A stretch of DNA of 58,168 nt from Nitrospinota bacterium (GCA_022572725.1 JACZVJ010000003.1:1-58168), one strand, 5' to 3'; positions 8,900 to 17,058 are shown, counted from the stretch's first letter. Made by a program: numbers and translations. The notes: generated by a model from the letters alone, not told the origin.

Positions 8900-9152
8900 A
8901 TCGTCTCCTCCCCTGGAATGTGGGACAAATAGTACTTCGGCTGGTACAGGGAGAGCAACGTCCCTTCCCATGGGCCAGGCAATTTTCCGTTCAAATACGA
9001 GAGCTCAAACTTCTTTGCCTTCTCAGGAGCCCTTTTTGCAGGGGTTCCCTCAAAAACTTATCCGTTCTCCTCTGGCCCGCTTAGTCAATATGGTTCTGCG
9101 TCTCTTGGAAATCGGGCTGTCTCACAGAGCGAGGGCCATCATTTCTCCATCT

Positions 9153-9578
9153 TTAGACCTCCTCGGACGGCTGGTGCAATTCCTCCACCGCCGGACCGAC
9201 GAGCCTCGTAAAATCATGGTATCGCATCTTGGGGGCTTCACGGTACGTTCCTGCCTGAAAGATGATCTCTTCGTTCTCCGCGAAGGCTCGGTCCACATAC
9301 ATGGCTCGACCGTGGAGGTTGCCAGACGGCGGCATGGTGCAAAGTCACAATCTGGAAAGAGCCCCTGGAACTCCTCCTCAGGCGCCAGTCTGGCATGCCT
9401 CGTCTGAAAGACATCTTTGAGTCGCTTGAGATCTACTTTCCATGTTGACGGCAGTACGGTCATCACGAATCTGTCCTTGACCTTCACCATAATGACCTTG
9501 GCCAGACTCTCCCCCAGCACCTGCAGAGCGCGGGCAATCTCAGGCGCCTCATAGGCTTCCTGATGGTCTAAGACTCCA
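9153..9578 (-). pseudogene. YbaK/ProX-type aminoacyl-tRNA deacylase, truncated and frameshifted
   Basis: The family hydrolyses mischarged aminoacyl-tRNA in trans. One frame gives DHQEAYEAPEIARALQVLGE, then SLAKVIMVKVKDRFVMTVLP, and runs to DCDF near 9340. The family then continues with a GAMPPFGN-like motif, which is found here in another frame as MPPSGNLHGRAMYVD followed by FAENEEIIFQAGTYREA. A single-base change in frame near 9337 separates the two. The N-terminal 20-30 residues are missing: the frame opens right after a TGA inside a GTTGAAAAAGTC repeat end at 9580-9607. It has thus lost its start and its frame. Confidence 0.8.
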
Positions 9579-9579
9579 T

Positions 9580-9607
9580 CTGGCTGACTTTTTCAACATC
9601 CTGTTAG
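9580..9607 (-). repeat. Half copy of the GTTGAAAAAGTC repeat
   Basis: On the minus strand this reads AACAGGATGTTGAAAAAGTC followed by AGCCAG, matching the left end of the element at 3474-3597 over GTTGAAAAAGTC-GCCAG with one mismatch. It abuts the truncated 5' end of the YbaK-type pseudogene, suggesting that arrival of a repeat copy, or a rearrangement at one, removed the gene start. Confidence 0.55.
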
Positions 9608-9659
9608 TGTGAGAAGTGGTGCGGGGTCTTGAGAATTACGGGGTTGAGTGCGGGTGTTT

Positions 9660-10976
9660 TTAGGGAGACTGAGTGGGGCCAGAGCCGGGTTCCTCGGTCT
9701 TGGGTGCTTGGAGTTCGAGTTCCTCTCGAAGGGTTGTGAGGGGAATGCGGACCTTCAATGGCTCTCGCATGGTTCGGAACATAATAAAATTTTTCAAGCG
9801 GGCTAGCATCGCGTAGGTCACCAATTGCCCTTGGGGAACCAGCGTCGCCCCGGATTTGGTGCGGATATCGTCGGCTAAAATCATGGGCGGGGCCAGCTCG
9901 TTGAGGCTCACTTCGCCATGCTTGTAACGAAGGGCGGTTGCCGAGACGGCGGACAAAGCTTCCAGAACCGATGGGTCATAGCGACCTGTTCGCGCTTTTA
10001 ATTCCTCAAGGGCTTTCTTTTTGGTGCGGCCTGCGGATTCGAGCGCATCCAGGTCGATCGCCACTTTGAGCAACCGGGAGCCGATTGGGATGGATTCGGG
10101 GTCCCCTTCACCATCAGCCATCCCGAAGCCATCTAACGTATCTTCCTGGTGGGCGATAATTTCAGCCACCTCTTCCATCCTCGGGATTTTTCTGATCATG
10201 TCCGCACCGATTTGGGGGTACTGTCGGTACAGCCTCGCTTCGCGAGGATTGAGCCTTTTACCCTGCGAGACTTTGTGCAACACGTTAGGCGGTAATGCCA
10301 CCCACCCCAGTTGCGACAGCAGCGAGGCGATTTCCAACTTCCAAATGATGGGGAACCTCATCCGCTTGGCCATCGCTGTGACGTAGCGCTTGATCCGGGC
10401 GGACCGGCCGAACGCTTCAGGGTTCATGAGCGAAAGGACCTGGGTCATCGCCTCAATGGATCCGATCAGGGTTTGCTCCAGGAGCTCCTTTTCACTTCGC
10501 ATTCGGCGAAGCACCTCTCGGTCCGCGGCTTCGGCTTTCTGCCGTTGCTCATTGATGGTTTGCTGCAAACGGTACTTTTCCGCCGCGTTTCCAATGGCTC
10601 GCTGGAGCACGGGTGGGGCCAATCTGGCTTTTGGGATATAATCCATGATGCCGGCTTTCATGGCATCAACGGCGGTTTGGGTGTCGCCGTTACCTGTGAG
10701 GAGGATGACCGGTTGATGAAAGCCCATCTCCTGCATGCGTGTAAACACCTCAACTCCTGTTTTTTCTCCTAAGAAGTAGTCGATCAGCACCACATCTGCC
10801 GGATAGCCTTGTAGCGCCTGCAGGCCTTGGGCCGAATCGAGAAAACCCCGAAACTCAGTCTGCCACCCGGGAATTTCCTGGATATACTGACGCAGCAACT
10901 CCAAGTTGTCTGGGTCGTCATCGATTGCCAAAATTTTCAAAAGCGTGTCTGTGGTGCTGTTCAAGTTTGGCCTCAA
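9660..10976 (-). CDS. Response regulator with degenerate HD-GYP domain
   Basis: 438 residues. An N-terminal receiver (about 13-135) has the acidic pair in LAIDDDPDN and phosphoacceptor Asp in VLIDYFLGEKTG. A coiled linker follows, then an HD-GYP-like domain (about 175-345). The usual HDIGK is SQLGW near residue 220, the GHS histidine is Arg (FGRSARI), and HHERxDGSGYP is HQEDTLDGFGM near 272. Most metal ligands are therefore gone and c-di-GMP hydrolysis is unlikely; binding or scaffolding remains possible. The start is a TTG at 10976 without a clear ribosome-binding site, so the true start may lie a few codons inside. It is the last gene of the signalling island. Confidence 0.82.
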   Translation of the reverse strand: MRPNLNSTTDTLLKILAIDDDPDNLELLRQYIQEIPGWQTEFRGFLDSAQGLQALQGYPADVVLIDYFLGEKTGVEVFTRMQEMGFHQPVILLTGNGDTQTAVDAMKAGIMDYIPKARLAPPVLQRAIGNAAEKYRLQQTINEQRQKAEAADREVLRRMRSEKELLEQTLIGSIEAMTQVLSLMNPEAFGRSARIKRYVTAMAKRMRFPIIWKLEIASLLSQLGWVALPPNVLHKVSQGKRLNPREARLYRQYPQIGADMIRKIPRMEEVAEIIAHQEDTLDGFGMADGEGDPESIPIGSRLLKVAIDLDALESAGRTKKKALEELKARTGRYDPSVLEALSAVSATALRYKHGEVSLNELAPPMILADDIRTKSGATLVPQGQLVTYAMLARLKNFIMFRTMREPLKVRIPLTTLREELELQAPKTEEPGSGPTQSP

Positions 10977-11054
10977 ATAATGTTCGGTTCGCCTACACGT
11001 CGCAAAAGTAAGGGTGGGATGGGCATAAAGAAGGGAATGGCGAGGTGCGTCCCC

Positions 11055-11690
11055 TTAGGGCAGAGTTTTTTTATGGCTCTCATGGTCAGCCGATCCATTT
11101 CCGAGGGCCGCTTGAAGTTCAAGGTGGTGGATGGCTTTTTCCTCATCGGCCGCCCGTTCCTCTTGCAGGGCCACGAGTTCGTCGAGTTGCCGTTTGGCCT
11201 GTTGGGCCAGATGCCATCTTTGAGTCAAGGAGTTGGCGAGTTGCCAGACTTCAATGTTGTCAAAGGGTTTTCGAAGGATGAGCAATTTTTCACTATGTTT
11301 CAGCCGCTCAATGATTGTTCTCCATGAGTGGTCGGAGTAGGCGGTACAGATGACAATTTGAATGTCAGGGTCGACCTGCCAGATATGTTCGATCGTTTCG
11401 GCCCCGTCCCACCCCGGCGGCATGCGCATATCCACAAAAGCGACGGCGTAAGGCTGATCACGTTGAAGAGCCTCCCGGACCATGGCAAAGCCTATTTGTC
11501 CCTGGTCGGCACAGTCCACCTCGAACCGTTCTGGGGGTGGGGCTAAGGCATCGTCATCGAGCAGGCTGGCCCGGGCCTCTCGCAGCGACGCATTCCCGTC
11601 CGGCTGGGCAAGGATCTTCCGAAAGTCAGCGTGAATCGCATGGTTGTCGTCGATAACCAATATTCGGCGATTGAGGGAGTGAGTTATCAT
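11055..11690 (-). CDS. Stand-alone response regulator, [10 protein letters not shown] type
   Basis: 211 residues: an enlarged receiver with IDDNHAIHADF at the acidic pocket, an inserted acidic stretch of about 30 residues, and phosphoacceptor Asp in [13 protein letters not shown] near residue 93. Then come [11 protein letters not shown] and the conserved Lys in LRKPFD. A helical tail of about 50 residues (LDELVALQEERAADEEKAIH) may be a dimerisation or docking helix. There is no output domain. Its ATG overlaps the end of the upstream receiver-kinase by 4 bases, so the two are translationally coupled and probably partners. Two other proteins in the island carry the same receiver subtype. Confidence 0.88.
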   Translation of the reverse strand: MITHSLNRRILVIDDNHAIHADFRKILAQPDGNASLREARASLLDDDALAPPPERFEVDCADQGQIGFAMVREALQRDQPYAVAFVDMRMPPGWDGAETIEHIWQVDPDIQIVICTAYSDHSWRTIIERLKHSEKLLILRKPFDNIEVWQLANSLTQRWHLAQQAKRQLDELVALQEERAADEEKAIHHLELQAALGNGSADHESHKKTLP

Positions 11691-12961
11691 GACGTGGTGG
11701 CCTCCACAGGAATCATGGGGAGGTCGAGAGTAAACGTGGCACCGGTTCCCTCGCCATCGCTCCAGGCCCGCAAAGAACCATTCATGACCTTGGCGGCGAG
11801 GGCACTGCCATGAAGTCCGAACCCGTGTCCGTCCTTTTTGGTGGTGAAGCCTTGTGCAAAGATGCGGGTGAGGTTCTCCACCGGGATTCCTACACCGGTG
11901 TCACAAACCTGAAAACGGATATACTTTTGTTGATCCACACAAGGCTGGATTCCCAAGGTGAGTTGGTGCGGTTGGCCCGGCAAGTCTGTCATGGCATGGT
12001 GGGCGTTGCGAATCAGGTTGACGAGGATTTGGAGCACCTGGTGCCTATCAATCATGACCTGTGGGAGTTCTGCGTACGCTCGAACCACCTGAATCCGGTC
12101 TTGGTCCAATGTTGCTTGATTGATAATCAGCGCCTGCTCCATGAGTTCTGCCGGGACCGCGGGCTCTGCATGCGTTCGCGACTTGGCAAAAGTCTGCTGG
12201 GCCTGGATCACTCGCCGGACGTGGTCGAGGTTGGCGTGAAGGCACATCAGTTCATCGAGAGCCCTGGTGTTCTGAATGAGCAGGTTTTCCCCCAACTTGG
12301 CCAAGTAATCGGGAATTTGTCGGCCTTTGTGGTCGTGGGTCAGATACTCCCCAATGTCATCGGCGTGGTGATGAAGCATTTCGGCAATGCTTTTGATGTC
12401 CCCGATGCAGGATTGTTGAATATTGTCGTGGAGTTGATGGCTGATGACACTGACGCTGTTCAATACATTGCCCACGTCGTGGAGGACGTTTGTGGCCACT
12501 TCCGCCTTGCCTAACTGTCTAGCCGTTTCCAGCAATTTTGCGTTCAATTCTTCCCGCTCGGCTTCCACCCGTTTCTGTTCAAGGGCATAGCGGATGGAAC
12601 GCTCCAAAAGAGGGGCATTGATCTGGCCTTTCACCAGATAATCGACAGCTCCCATACTCATAGCTTCTTGATCAATTCCACGGTCCCCATAGCCGGTGAG
12701 CAAAATGGTTGGGGCGGGGCAATGGCACAAGCCGGCGTGACGAAGAAGTTCCAGTCCTGTGTGCCCGCCCAGGCTGTAGTCAAAGAGGTTGATGTCGTGT
12801 CGATGTTCCTTCATGCACTCTAGGCCTGATTCGTAAGAAGGGACCCATTCCATGTCATAGGTGGTACCCTCGATTTCTGAAAGAAGATCGCGGGTGACCA
12901 GGTAATCATCCTCATCGTCCTCGACGAGCAAAATGCGGATCCGTTGGGCGTTCGTGTTCAT
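11687..12961 (-). CDS. Receiver-histidine kinase
   Basis: 424 residues. Receiver at about 8-130 (LLVEDDEDDY; phosphoacceptor in NLFDYSLGGHTG). Next is a helical dimerisation segment with the phospho-His in VLHDVGNVLNSVS near residue 160, and a HATPase domain with N box LVNLIRNAHHAM, CDTGVGIP and GHGFGLH. The H box belongs to the LH-(N/D)-VGNVLNS subclass, shared only with the membrane kinase at 18461-21022. The receiver precedes the kinase, so it may accept phosphate from another kinase and gate the transmitter. Its stop overlaps the start of the next response regulator by 4 bases. Confidence 0.88.
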   Translation of the reverse strand: MNTNAQRIRILLVEDDEDDYLVTRDLLSEIEGTTYDMEWVPSYESGLECMKEHRHDINLFDYSLGGHTGLELLRHAGLCHCPAPTILLTGYGDRGIDQEAMSMGAVDYLVKGQINAPLLERSIRYALEQKRVEAEREELNAKLLETARQLGKAEVATNVLHDVGNVLNSVSVISHQLHDNIQQSCIGDIKSIAEMLHHHADDIGEYLTHDHKGRQIPDYLAKLGENLLIQNTRALDELMCLHANLDHVRRVIQAQQTFAKSRTHAEPAVPAELMEQALIINQATLDQDRIQVVRAYAELPQVMIDRHQVLQILVNLIRNAHHAMTDLPGQPHQLTLGIQPCVDQQKYIRFQVCDTGVGIPVENLTRIFAQGFTTKKDGHGFGLHGSALAAKVMNGSLRAWSDGEGTGATFTLDLPMIPVEATTS

Positions 12962-13233
12962 GGCTATTGTTTAATATTGTGGATATTCCCTTCGTAGATC
13001 GGTTGGCCAAAGAGCGATCTTTAGGGGGTGAGGGACTCCCGGGGGTCTTAAAAATCCCTTGGTTGGAATACAAGGGGAGGTAGAAGCGGAAGATCTGACC
13101 CGATGGCAGGTTCCTCAGGAATGGAAGAAAAAATTCGTCGACGAAGGGATGGCTTGTTTGGCGGACCTTGAACCGGCTGGTCTGGTGCCACGAATGGGTC
13201 TGGACGGATTTTGGGGCCTCAGGCTTCCCCAAT

Positions 13234-13782
13234 TTACAGGTGAGGTAATTTCACCAGTTGGAGCCAAAAAGTATTTAACGTCCCCAGAAGGGTGACATAC
13301 CCGTCATAATTGGAGGGTTTCCCAACAAAGGAATTGGCACCAAGGTCATAGACCTGCGAGATATCCTCCTCGTTCGTGGAGGTCGTAAACACGATAACAG
13401 GAATTTTTCGAAGGTAGGGGTCGGTTTTTATCTCCCTGAGTGCTTCATATCCGTTTTTCTTGGGCATATTGAGATCCAAGAGGATCAGGCCGGGTGGGGG
13501 TGATTCCTTGGGATCTGAGTAAGCCCCCCGATGCTGCAGGTATTCCATCAACTCTTCACCATCTCGAACGAAGCGCAGGTGGTTGGGAGTATTCAGTTCT
13601 TTCCAGGCTTCCTTAGCGAGCATGCAATCATCATCGTCATCATCAGCCATTAACACCGTGATCCCCTTTGACCGGAACCTCGTCGTGAAGGATCCCGGTC
13701 CACTGGTGGGACCCGCTGGTGGTTGTGTGGGGTAGAGCTGACTCATGGTGAAATATTCAATGGATGTCTGGATCGTTAGCAA
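13234..13782 (-). CDS. Rcp1-like response regulator, copy 1
   Basis: 182 residues with a single receiver of the Rcp1 type (known best as partner of bacterial phytochromes): acidic cluster MADDDDDDC, phosphoacceptor in LILLDLNMPKKNG, switch Thr in VFTTST and conserved Lys in VGKPSN. There is no output domain. The TTG at 13782 is preferred because AGGAG sits 8 bases before it; it overlaps the end of the neighbouring paralogue by 7 bases, which implies coupled translation. An ATG at 13746 is the alternative. The extra N-terminal 35 residues are Pro/Ser/Gly-rich. Confidence 0.86.
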   Translation of the reverse strand: MLTIQTSIEYFTMSQLYPTQPPAGPTSGPGSFTTRFRSKGITVLMADDDDDDCMLAKEAWKELNTPNHLRFVRDGEELMEYLQHRGAYSDPKESPPPGLILLDLNMPKKNGYEALREIKTDPYLRKIPVIVFTTSTNEEDISQVYDLGANSFVGKPSNYDGYVTLLGTLNTFWLQLVKLPHL

Positions 13783-14276
13783 TGGGCCGCTCCTGAGTTA
13801 AGGAAAGGGGTAAGCCCTTCTCCCCTTCCTTGGCGAGGGAGAATCGCAATGGAGGACCAATAGTCATTCAGAGCCCGGATCACCGCCCTGTACCCGCGAA
13901 TGGAATCGGGCTTGGTCAAGGCAGCATTAGCCCCAAAGCTGAAGGTCCGACTCGTGTCTTCATCCGATTGGGAAGTGGTAAAGACGACGACGGGTATTCC
14001 CTTGAGTTGAGGATCAGCCTTAATTTCCTTAAGGACCGTGTGTCCGTCCTTTTTGGGCATTTTAAGGTCCAGGATAATCAGGTGAGGGCGTGGGGAGGAT
14101 ATGGGGTCGGTATAGTTGCCACGGTGGTAGAGGTAATCCATCAGTTCGTCACCATCCTTAACGAATTGGAGGGAATTCCCTACACTACATTCTTCCCAAG
14201 CCTCCAGTGTCAGGAGGCAATCTTCCGGGTCGTCATCGGCCATGAGGACCATTAAGGGTTCTGATGCAGTACGCAT
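13776..14276 (-). CDS. Rcp1-like response regulator, copy 2
   Basis: 166 residues, single receiver, close paralogue of its two neighbours: MADDDPEDC at the acidic site, LIILDLKMPKKDG with the phosphoacceptor, VVFTTSQS, and Lys in ALTKPDS. I chose ATG at 14276, preceded by AAGGAGG at 11 bases; the frame is open to 14330 but the extension has no ribosome-binding site. The 3' end overlaps the start of copy 1. A lone receiver of this type usually passes phosphate or acts by protein contact. Confidence 0.87.
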   Translation of the reverse strand: MRTASEPLMVLMADDDPEDCLLTLEAWEECSVGNSLQFVKDGDELMDYLYHRGNYTDPISSPRPHLIILDLKMPKKDGHTVLKEIKADPQLKGIPVVVFTTSQSDEDTSRTFSFGANAALTKPDSIRGYRAVIRALNDYWSSIAILPRQGRGEGLTPFLNSGAAHC

Positions 14277-14354
14277 GTCTGTAAAAACCTCCTTCAATTT
14301 CGAGATTCTTGGCCTCTGGCCATGAAACAAGTCATGAGCAGCTTGCCCTTCGCG

Positions 14355-14834
14355 TCAACACAGGGTGGTGAGTGGAGCATGATGGCCCTTTCGTGGAATT
14401 CTCATCTCTAACCAGGTTTGGCTCAAATCTCTCATGACGCTCAGGTACTCACAAAAGGTTCCCGGCTTGGTCACAAAAGCCAGCGCTCCCAAAGAAGACG
14501 CGCGAGATGCGTCACTCGGGGCATTGGAGGTGCTCAAGACCACCACGGGAATGTCGCAAAGGGTGGGATCAGCCTTGATCTCCGCCAGGGCTTCCATTCC
14601 GGTTTTTTTGGGCATGCTGAGGTCCAACAGAATCAACCCGGGTCGAGGGGAACGACTCAGGTCAACGTATTGGCCTCGGTGGTAGAGGTAGTCCATAAGC
14701 TCCACGCCGTCTTGAACAAATCGAAGATCATTTCCCAGCCCGTTTTCCTCCCAGGCCTCCATAGCGATGAGGCAATCGTCAGTGTCATCGTCAGCTACCA
14801 ATACCGGTGCTATGGTTCGAGGGGAGTGCGTCAT
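14355..14834 (-). CDS. Rcp1-like response regulator, copy 3
   Basis: 159 residues, single receiver: VADDDTDDC, phosphoacceptor in LILLDLSMPKKTG, VVLSTSN, and Lys in FVTKPGT. ATG at 14834 follows AAGGAGGT with good spacing. It is the first gene downstream of the cyclic-dinucleotide riboswitch and terminator, about 160 bases away, so transcription into this triplet of receivers is likely set by the ligand. Copies 1-3 look like tandem duplicates. Confidence 0.88.
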   Translation of the reverse strand: MTHSPRTIAPVLVADDDTDDCLIAMEAWEENGLGNDLRFVQDGVELMDYLYHRGQYVDLSRSPRPGLILLDLSMPKKTGMEALAEIKADPTLCDIPVVVLSTSNAPSDASRASSLGALAFVTKPGTFCEYLSVMRDLSQTWLEMRIPRKGHHAPLTTLC

Positions 14835-14992
14835 AAGACCTCCTTCCCTTCTAGGGCAGTTCCTATTCCTGAGTGAAGGCAGAATTCAGGTGTGGCAAAA
14901 TGGAGCGTAGAGAGAGAAGGTTGAGAGTCAGAAGAACTCTCGAGGGTATCTGTCTCTCGGCCATGCTCCCTTCATCGCAGTTGCCGGGCCAC

Positions 14993-15026
14993 AAATGAAA
15001 ACGCCCATCCTTTTTGTGGATGGGCG
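14993..15026 (-). terminator. Intrinsic terminator behind the riboswitch
   Basis: On the minus strand, CGCCCATCC-ACAAAAA-GGATGGGCG forms a perfect 9-pair stem followed by TTTTCATTT. It lies 23 bases beyond the aptamer and about 160 bases before the next gene, the normal place for a riboswitch expression platform. A possible competing pairing with the aptamer 3' end was not resolved. Confidence 0.85.
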
Positions 15027-15049
15027 CATTGAGGTCAGTGCAACGTGTA

Positions 15050-15148
15050 GACCCCGTGGCAACCAGGCGTACCCTGGGAAGGTGAACTTCCCCAATCAGG
15101 TCCCTTGGCTTTGCGTCCCACCCTTTCGGATGGTTTGCCTTTTTCACC
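15050..15148 (-). ncRNA. GEMM / cyclic-di-GMP-I class riboswitch
   Basis: The minus-strand sequence shows the GEMM-I hallmarks in order. GGCAAACC opens the aptamer; CCATCC-GAAA-GGGTGG forms a hairpin with a GNRA tetraloop; GGGACGCAAAGCC is the nearly invariant core; a variable hairpin (TGGGGAAG to CTTCCCA) follows; the close is GTACGCC-TGGTTGCC, whose TTGCC pairs with the opening GGCAA. This is strikingly close to the Vibrio Vc2 aptamer. GEMM-I RNAs bind c-di-GMP, with a subset preferring 3',3'-cGAMP through one base change that I cannot assign safely by eye. With the following terminator it should control the receiver genes from 14834 onwards. Confidence 0.88.
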
Positions 15149-15230
15149 TTGTGGGGGTAGGTATCGGCGTTCTGAATGGAAGACTTTAGGGAGGCCTCCG
15201 GAGAGAAGCGGTCCCTCGTTACGGGTGTTT

Positions 15231-15272
15231 TGTCGTTTGTCGTTTGTCGTTTGTCGTTTGCCGTTCGTCGTT
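15231..15272. repeat. Tandem heptamer repeat
   Basis: Six head-to-tail copies of TGTCGTT on the plus strand: four exact (15231-15258) and two with one change each (TGCCGTT, CGTCGTT). It lies in the untranslated leader upstream of the riboswitch. Copy number may vary by slippage. The role is unknown. Confidence 0.8.
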
Positions 15273-15406
15273 CCTTGTGCCTTGTTTGTAAAGAATCTTC
15301 CGTGCCTGATCACACGAATAACAAACCCTGAATGAGGAAAAATGCACGGCAAAGGCCAAACGATGCTTTAGGAGAAAACGAGAGGAGGGGCTTTAAATTA
15401 CATCGA

Positions 15407-15802
15407 TCAGGAAATTGAGACAGGCTGTTGAGATGAGACTCCTATTGCCTCCCGAATAGCGGCCAAAAGTTCATTGAATTCAAATGGTTTCTCAAAAAAC
15501 GCCGCGGCTCCTAGGGCCATCGCCTTTTCTCGAAGCTCCGGCAGCTTGGAGGCCGTCAAGAAAATGAGGGGGGTACTCGTGGTAAAGGTGGAGTCCTGTA
15601 GCCATTCCGCTACGGTCAACCCGTTTCCACCGGGCATGAAGATATCCAACAAGATCACATCCGGCTTATGCTCCTTGGCTTGAGCCAGAGCCATGACCGC
15701 GTCAAAAGCCACGATCACTTCATAACCCTTTGCTTTCAACCGCACCGATAGCACTTTGACAGTCATTTTGTCATCTTCTACCAAGAGAACTTTGTGTTTC
15801 AC
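15407..15802 (-). CDS. Single-domain response regulator
   Basis: 131 residues forming one classical receiver: VLLVEDDKMT, phosphoacceptor in VILLDIFMPGGNG, switch region IFLTASK, Lys in FFEKPFEF. There is no output domain. It starts 23 bases after the receiver-kinase upstream and is probably cotranscribed with it, making that kinase its likely phosphodonor. The subtype differs from the Rcp1-like triplet beyond the riboswitch. Confidence 0.88.
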   Translation of the reverse strand: MKHKVLLVEDDKMTVKVLSVRLKAKGYEVIVAFDAVMALAQAKEHKPDVILLDIFMPGGNGLTVAEWLQDSTFTTSTPLIFLTASKLPELREKAMALGAAAFFEKPFEFNELLAAIREAIGVSSQQPVSIS

Positions 15803-15825
15803 GGTGTGCCCTCCCTAGAGTCTCT

Positions 15826-17058
15826 CTATCCGTCGGTGGCGTTTTCCTTAGGAATCGTAAAGAAAAAAGTGCTCCCCCTTCCCAGTGAGCTTTCCACGGA
15901 AAGGGTTCCTCCATGAAGCCTGACAACCTCCTGGGAAATGGCAAGCCCAAGTCCTAATCCGCCATGAAGTCGTTCGTGGGCTGTCTCAACCTGGTAAAGA
16001 CGGTCGAAGATGCGATGAAGATCGCCTGGGGCAATGCCGCATCCCGTATCTTTCACTGAAACCAAGATGTGTGTGGGATTACCAGAATCCGGACAAGCCT
16101 TGACCGTAATTACCCCTCCCGCAGGGGTGAATTTCATGGCATTGCTCAGGAGATTGTTGAGGACTTGCGCAATTCTGTGTTCATCAATGAACACGTTGGG
16201 GAGGCGAGGCTCAACGGCCGAGCTCAAGGTGATGCCATTCTCCTCGCCAACAGGCTTGAATTCCGTCAGGATGCGAGTGATCAGGGGGCCAAGGGGAACG
16301 GAACGCTGATGAATACTCAACTTTCCGGTTTCGATGCGGGTGGTATCGAGGAGATCATTGACGATATGGGACATTTGATCAAAGCAGTCCTTGACCAGCC
16401 CCAGATACTCGCATTGTTCATCTGAGATGGATCCGGCCAGACCGTCAAGGATGATGCTCGCAAACTCACGCCCGGCCGTTAAGGGTGTTGTCAGCTCATG
16501 GGCGACCGTGTGATAAAACCGCTGGACCTCCTCGTTCTTTCGCACCAAGGTTTGATTGTTTTCTTCCAAGTGGCGGCGATAGTCCTCGAGATTTTTACGG
16601 AGTTTGGCTTTCTCAAGGGCGTTCATGATACCCCGCTCAAGACTTCCCCTGGATGCTAAATTCTTTGGCAAATAGTCCGTTGCCCCAAGCTGCAGGGCAT
16701 GAGTGGCAATGAGTTCTCCCCCACATCCCGTTAGCATCATAATGGGTAGCTCGCAGCCTTTTTCCTGGCCCTCCCGTATGAGATCCAGGCCGGTTCGCGC
16801 ACCAAGGTTGTAATCGAGAAGGACGACATCATGCGTGTTTCTGGTCATGGCTGTCAGTCCGGCCTCATAGGTGGAAACCCAGTCAATTCTAAATTGGGTG
16901 CCGGAAAAATCGGCCAACAATTCCCGCGTCAACAGGTAGTCATCTTCATCATCTTCGACCAGAAGCACCCTGGTGGGGCTGCCACTATGCCTGATTTCAT
17001 CTGGGGTGTGATCCTGGGTGGAAAAAAATTTGGCGGTCTCGTTGTGTTCACTGATCAT
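15826..17058 (-). CDS. Receiver-histidine kinase
   Basis: 410 residues. Receiver at about 28-150 (VLLVEDDEDDYLL; phosphoacceptor in VVLLDYNLGARTG). HisKA has the phospho-His in HTVAHELTTPL near residue 186, and a complete HATPase carries NNLLSNAMKF, DTGCGIAP, GGLGLGLAIS and GRGSTF. It is soluble. The receiver is of the same D-Y-x-LG-xx-TG subtype as in the proteins at 9660 and 11687, but the kinase core is a canonical HisKA. It lies between another receiver-kinase (86 bases upstream) and a single receiver (23 bases downstream). Confidence 0.9.
   Translation of the reverse strand: MISEHNETAKFFSTQDHTPDEIRHSGSPTRVLLVEDDEDDYLLTRELLADFSGTQFRIDWVSTYEAGLTAMTRNTHDVVLLDYNLGARTGLDLIREGQEKGCELPIMMLTGCGGELIATHALQLGATDYLPKNLASRGSLERGIMNALEKAKLRKNLEDYRRHLEENNQTLVRKNEEVQRFYHTVAHELTTPLTAGREFASIILDGLAGSISDEQCEYLGLVKDCFDQMSHIVNDLLDTTRIETGKLSIHQRSVPLGPLITRILTEFKPVGEENGITLSSAVEPRLPNVFIDEHRIAQVLNNLLSNAMKFTPAGGVITVKACPDSGNPTHILVSVKDTGCGIAPGDLHRIFDRLYQVETAHERLHGGLGLGLAISQEVVRLHGGTLSVESSLGRGSTFFFTIPKENATDG

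Larger units (their letters stand above)
14835..15406. other. Riboswitch-bearing leader between receiver genes
   Basis: 572 bases without a protein gene. On the minus strand it contains, in transcript order, a heptamer tandem repeat (15272-15231), a GEMM-class riboswitch (15148-15050), a terminator hairpin (15026-14993), and then about 160 bases leading to the receiver gene at 14834. No clear -35/-10 pair was found by eye. Confidence 0.7.

Noticed and set aside
12912-13232. 106-codon minus-strand frame between two signalling genes
   Set aside because: It overlaps the start of the receiver-kinase in a different frame, has no recognisable motif and no ribosome-binding site; treated as spacer.
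15231-15272. Tandem TGTCGTT units as a possible CRISPR
   Set aside because: The unit is only 7 bases with no spacers between copies. No CRISPR array or cas gene was found anywhere in the window.
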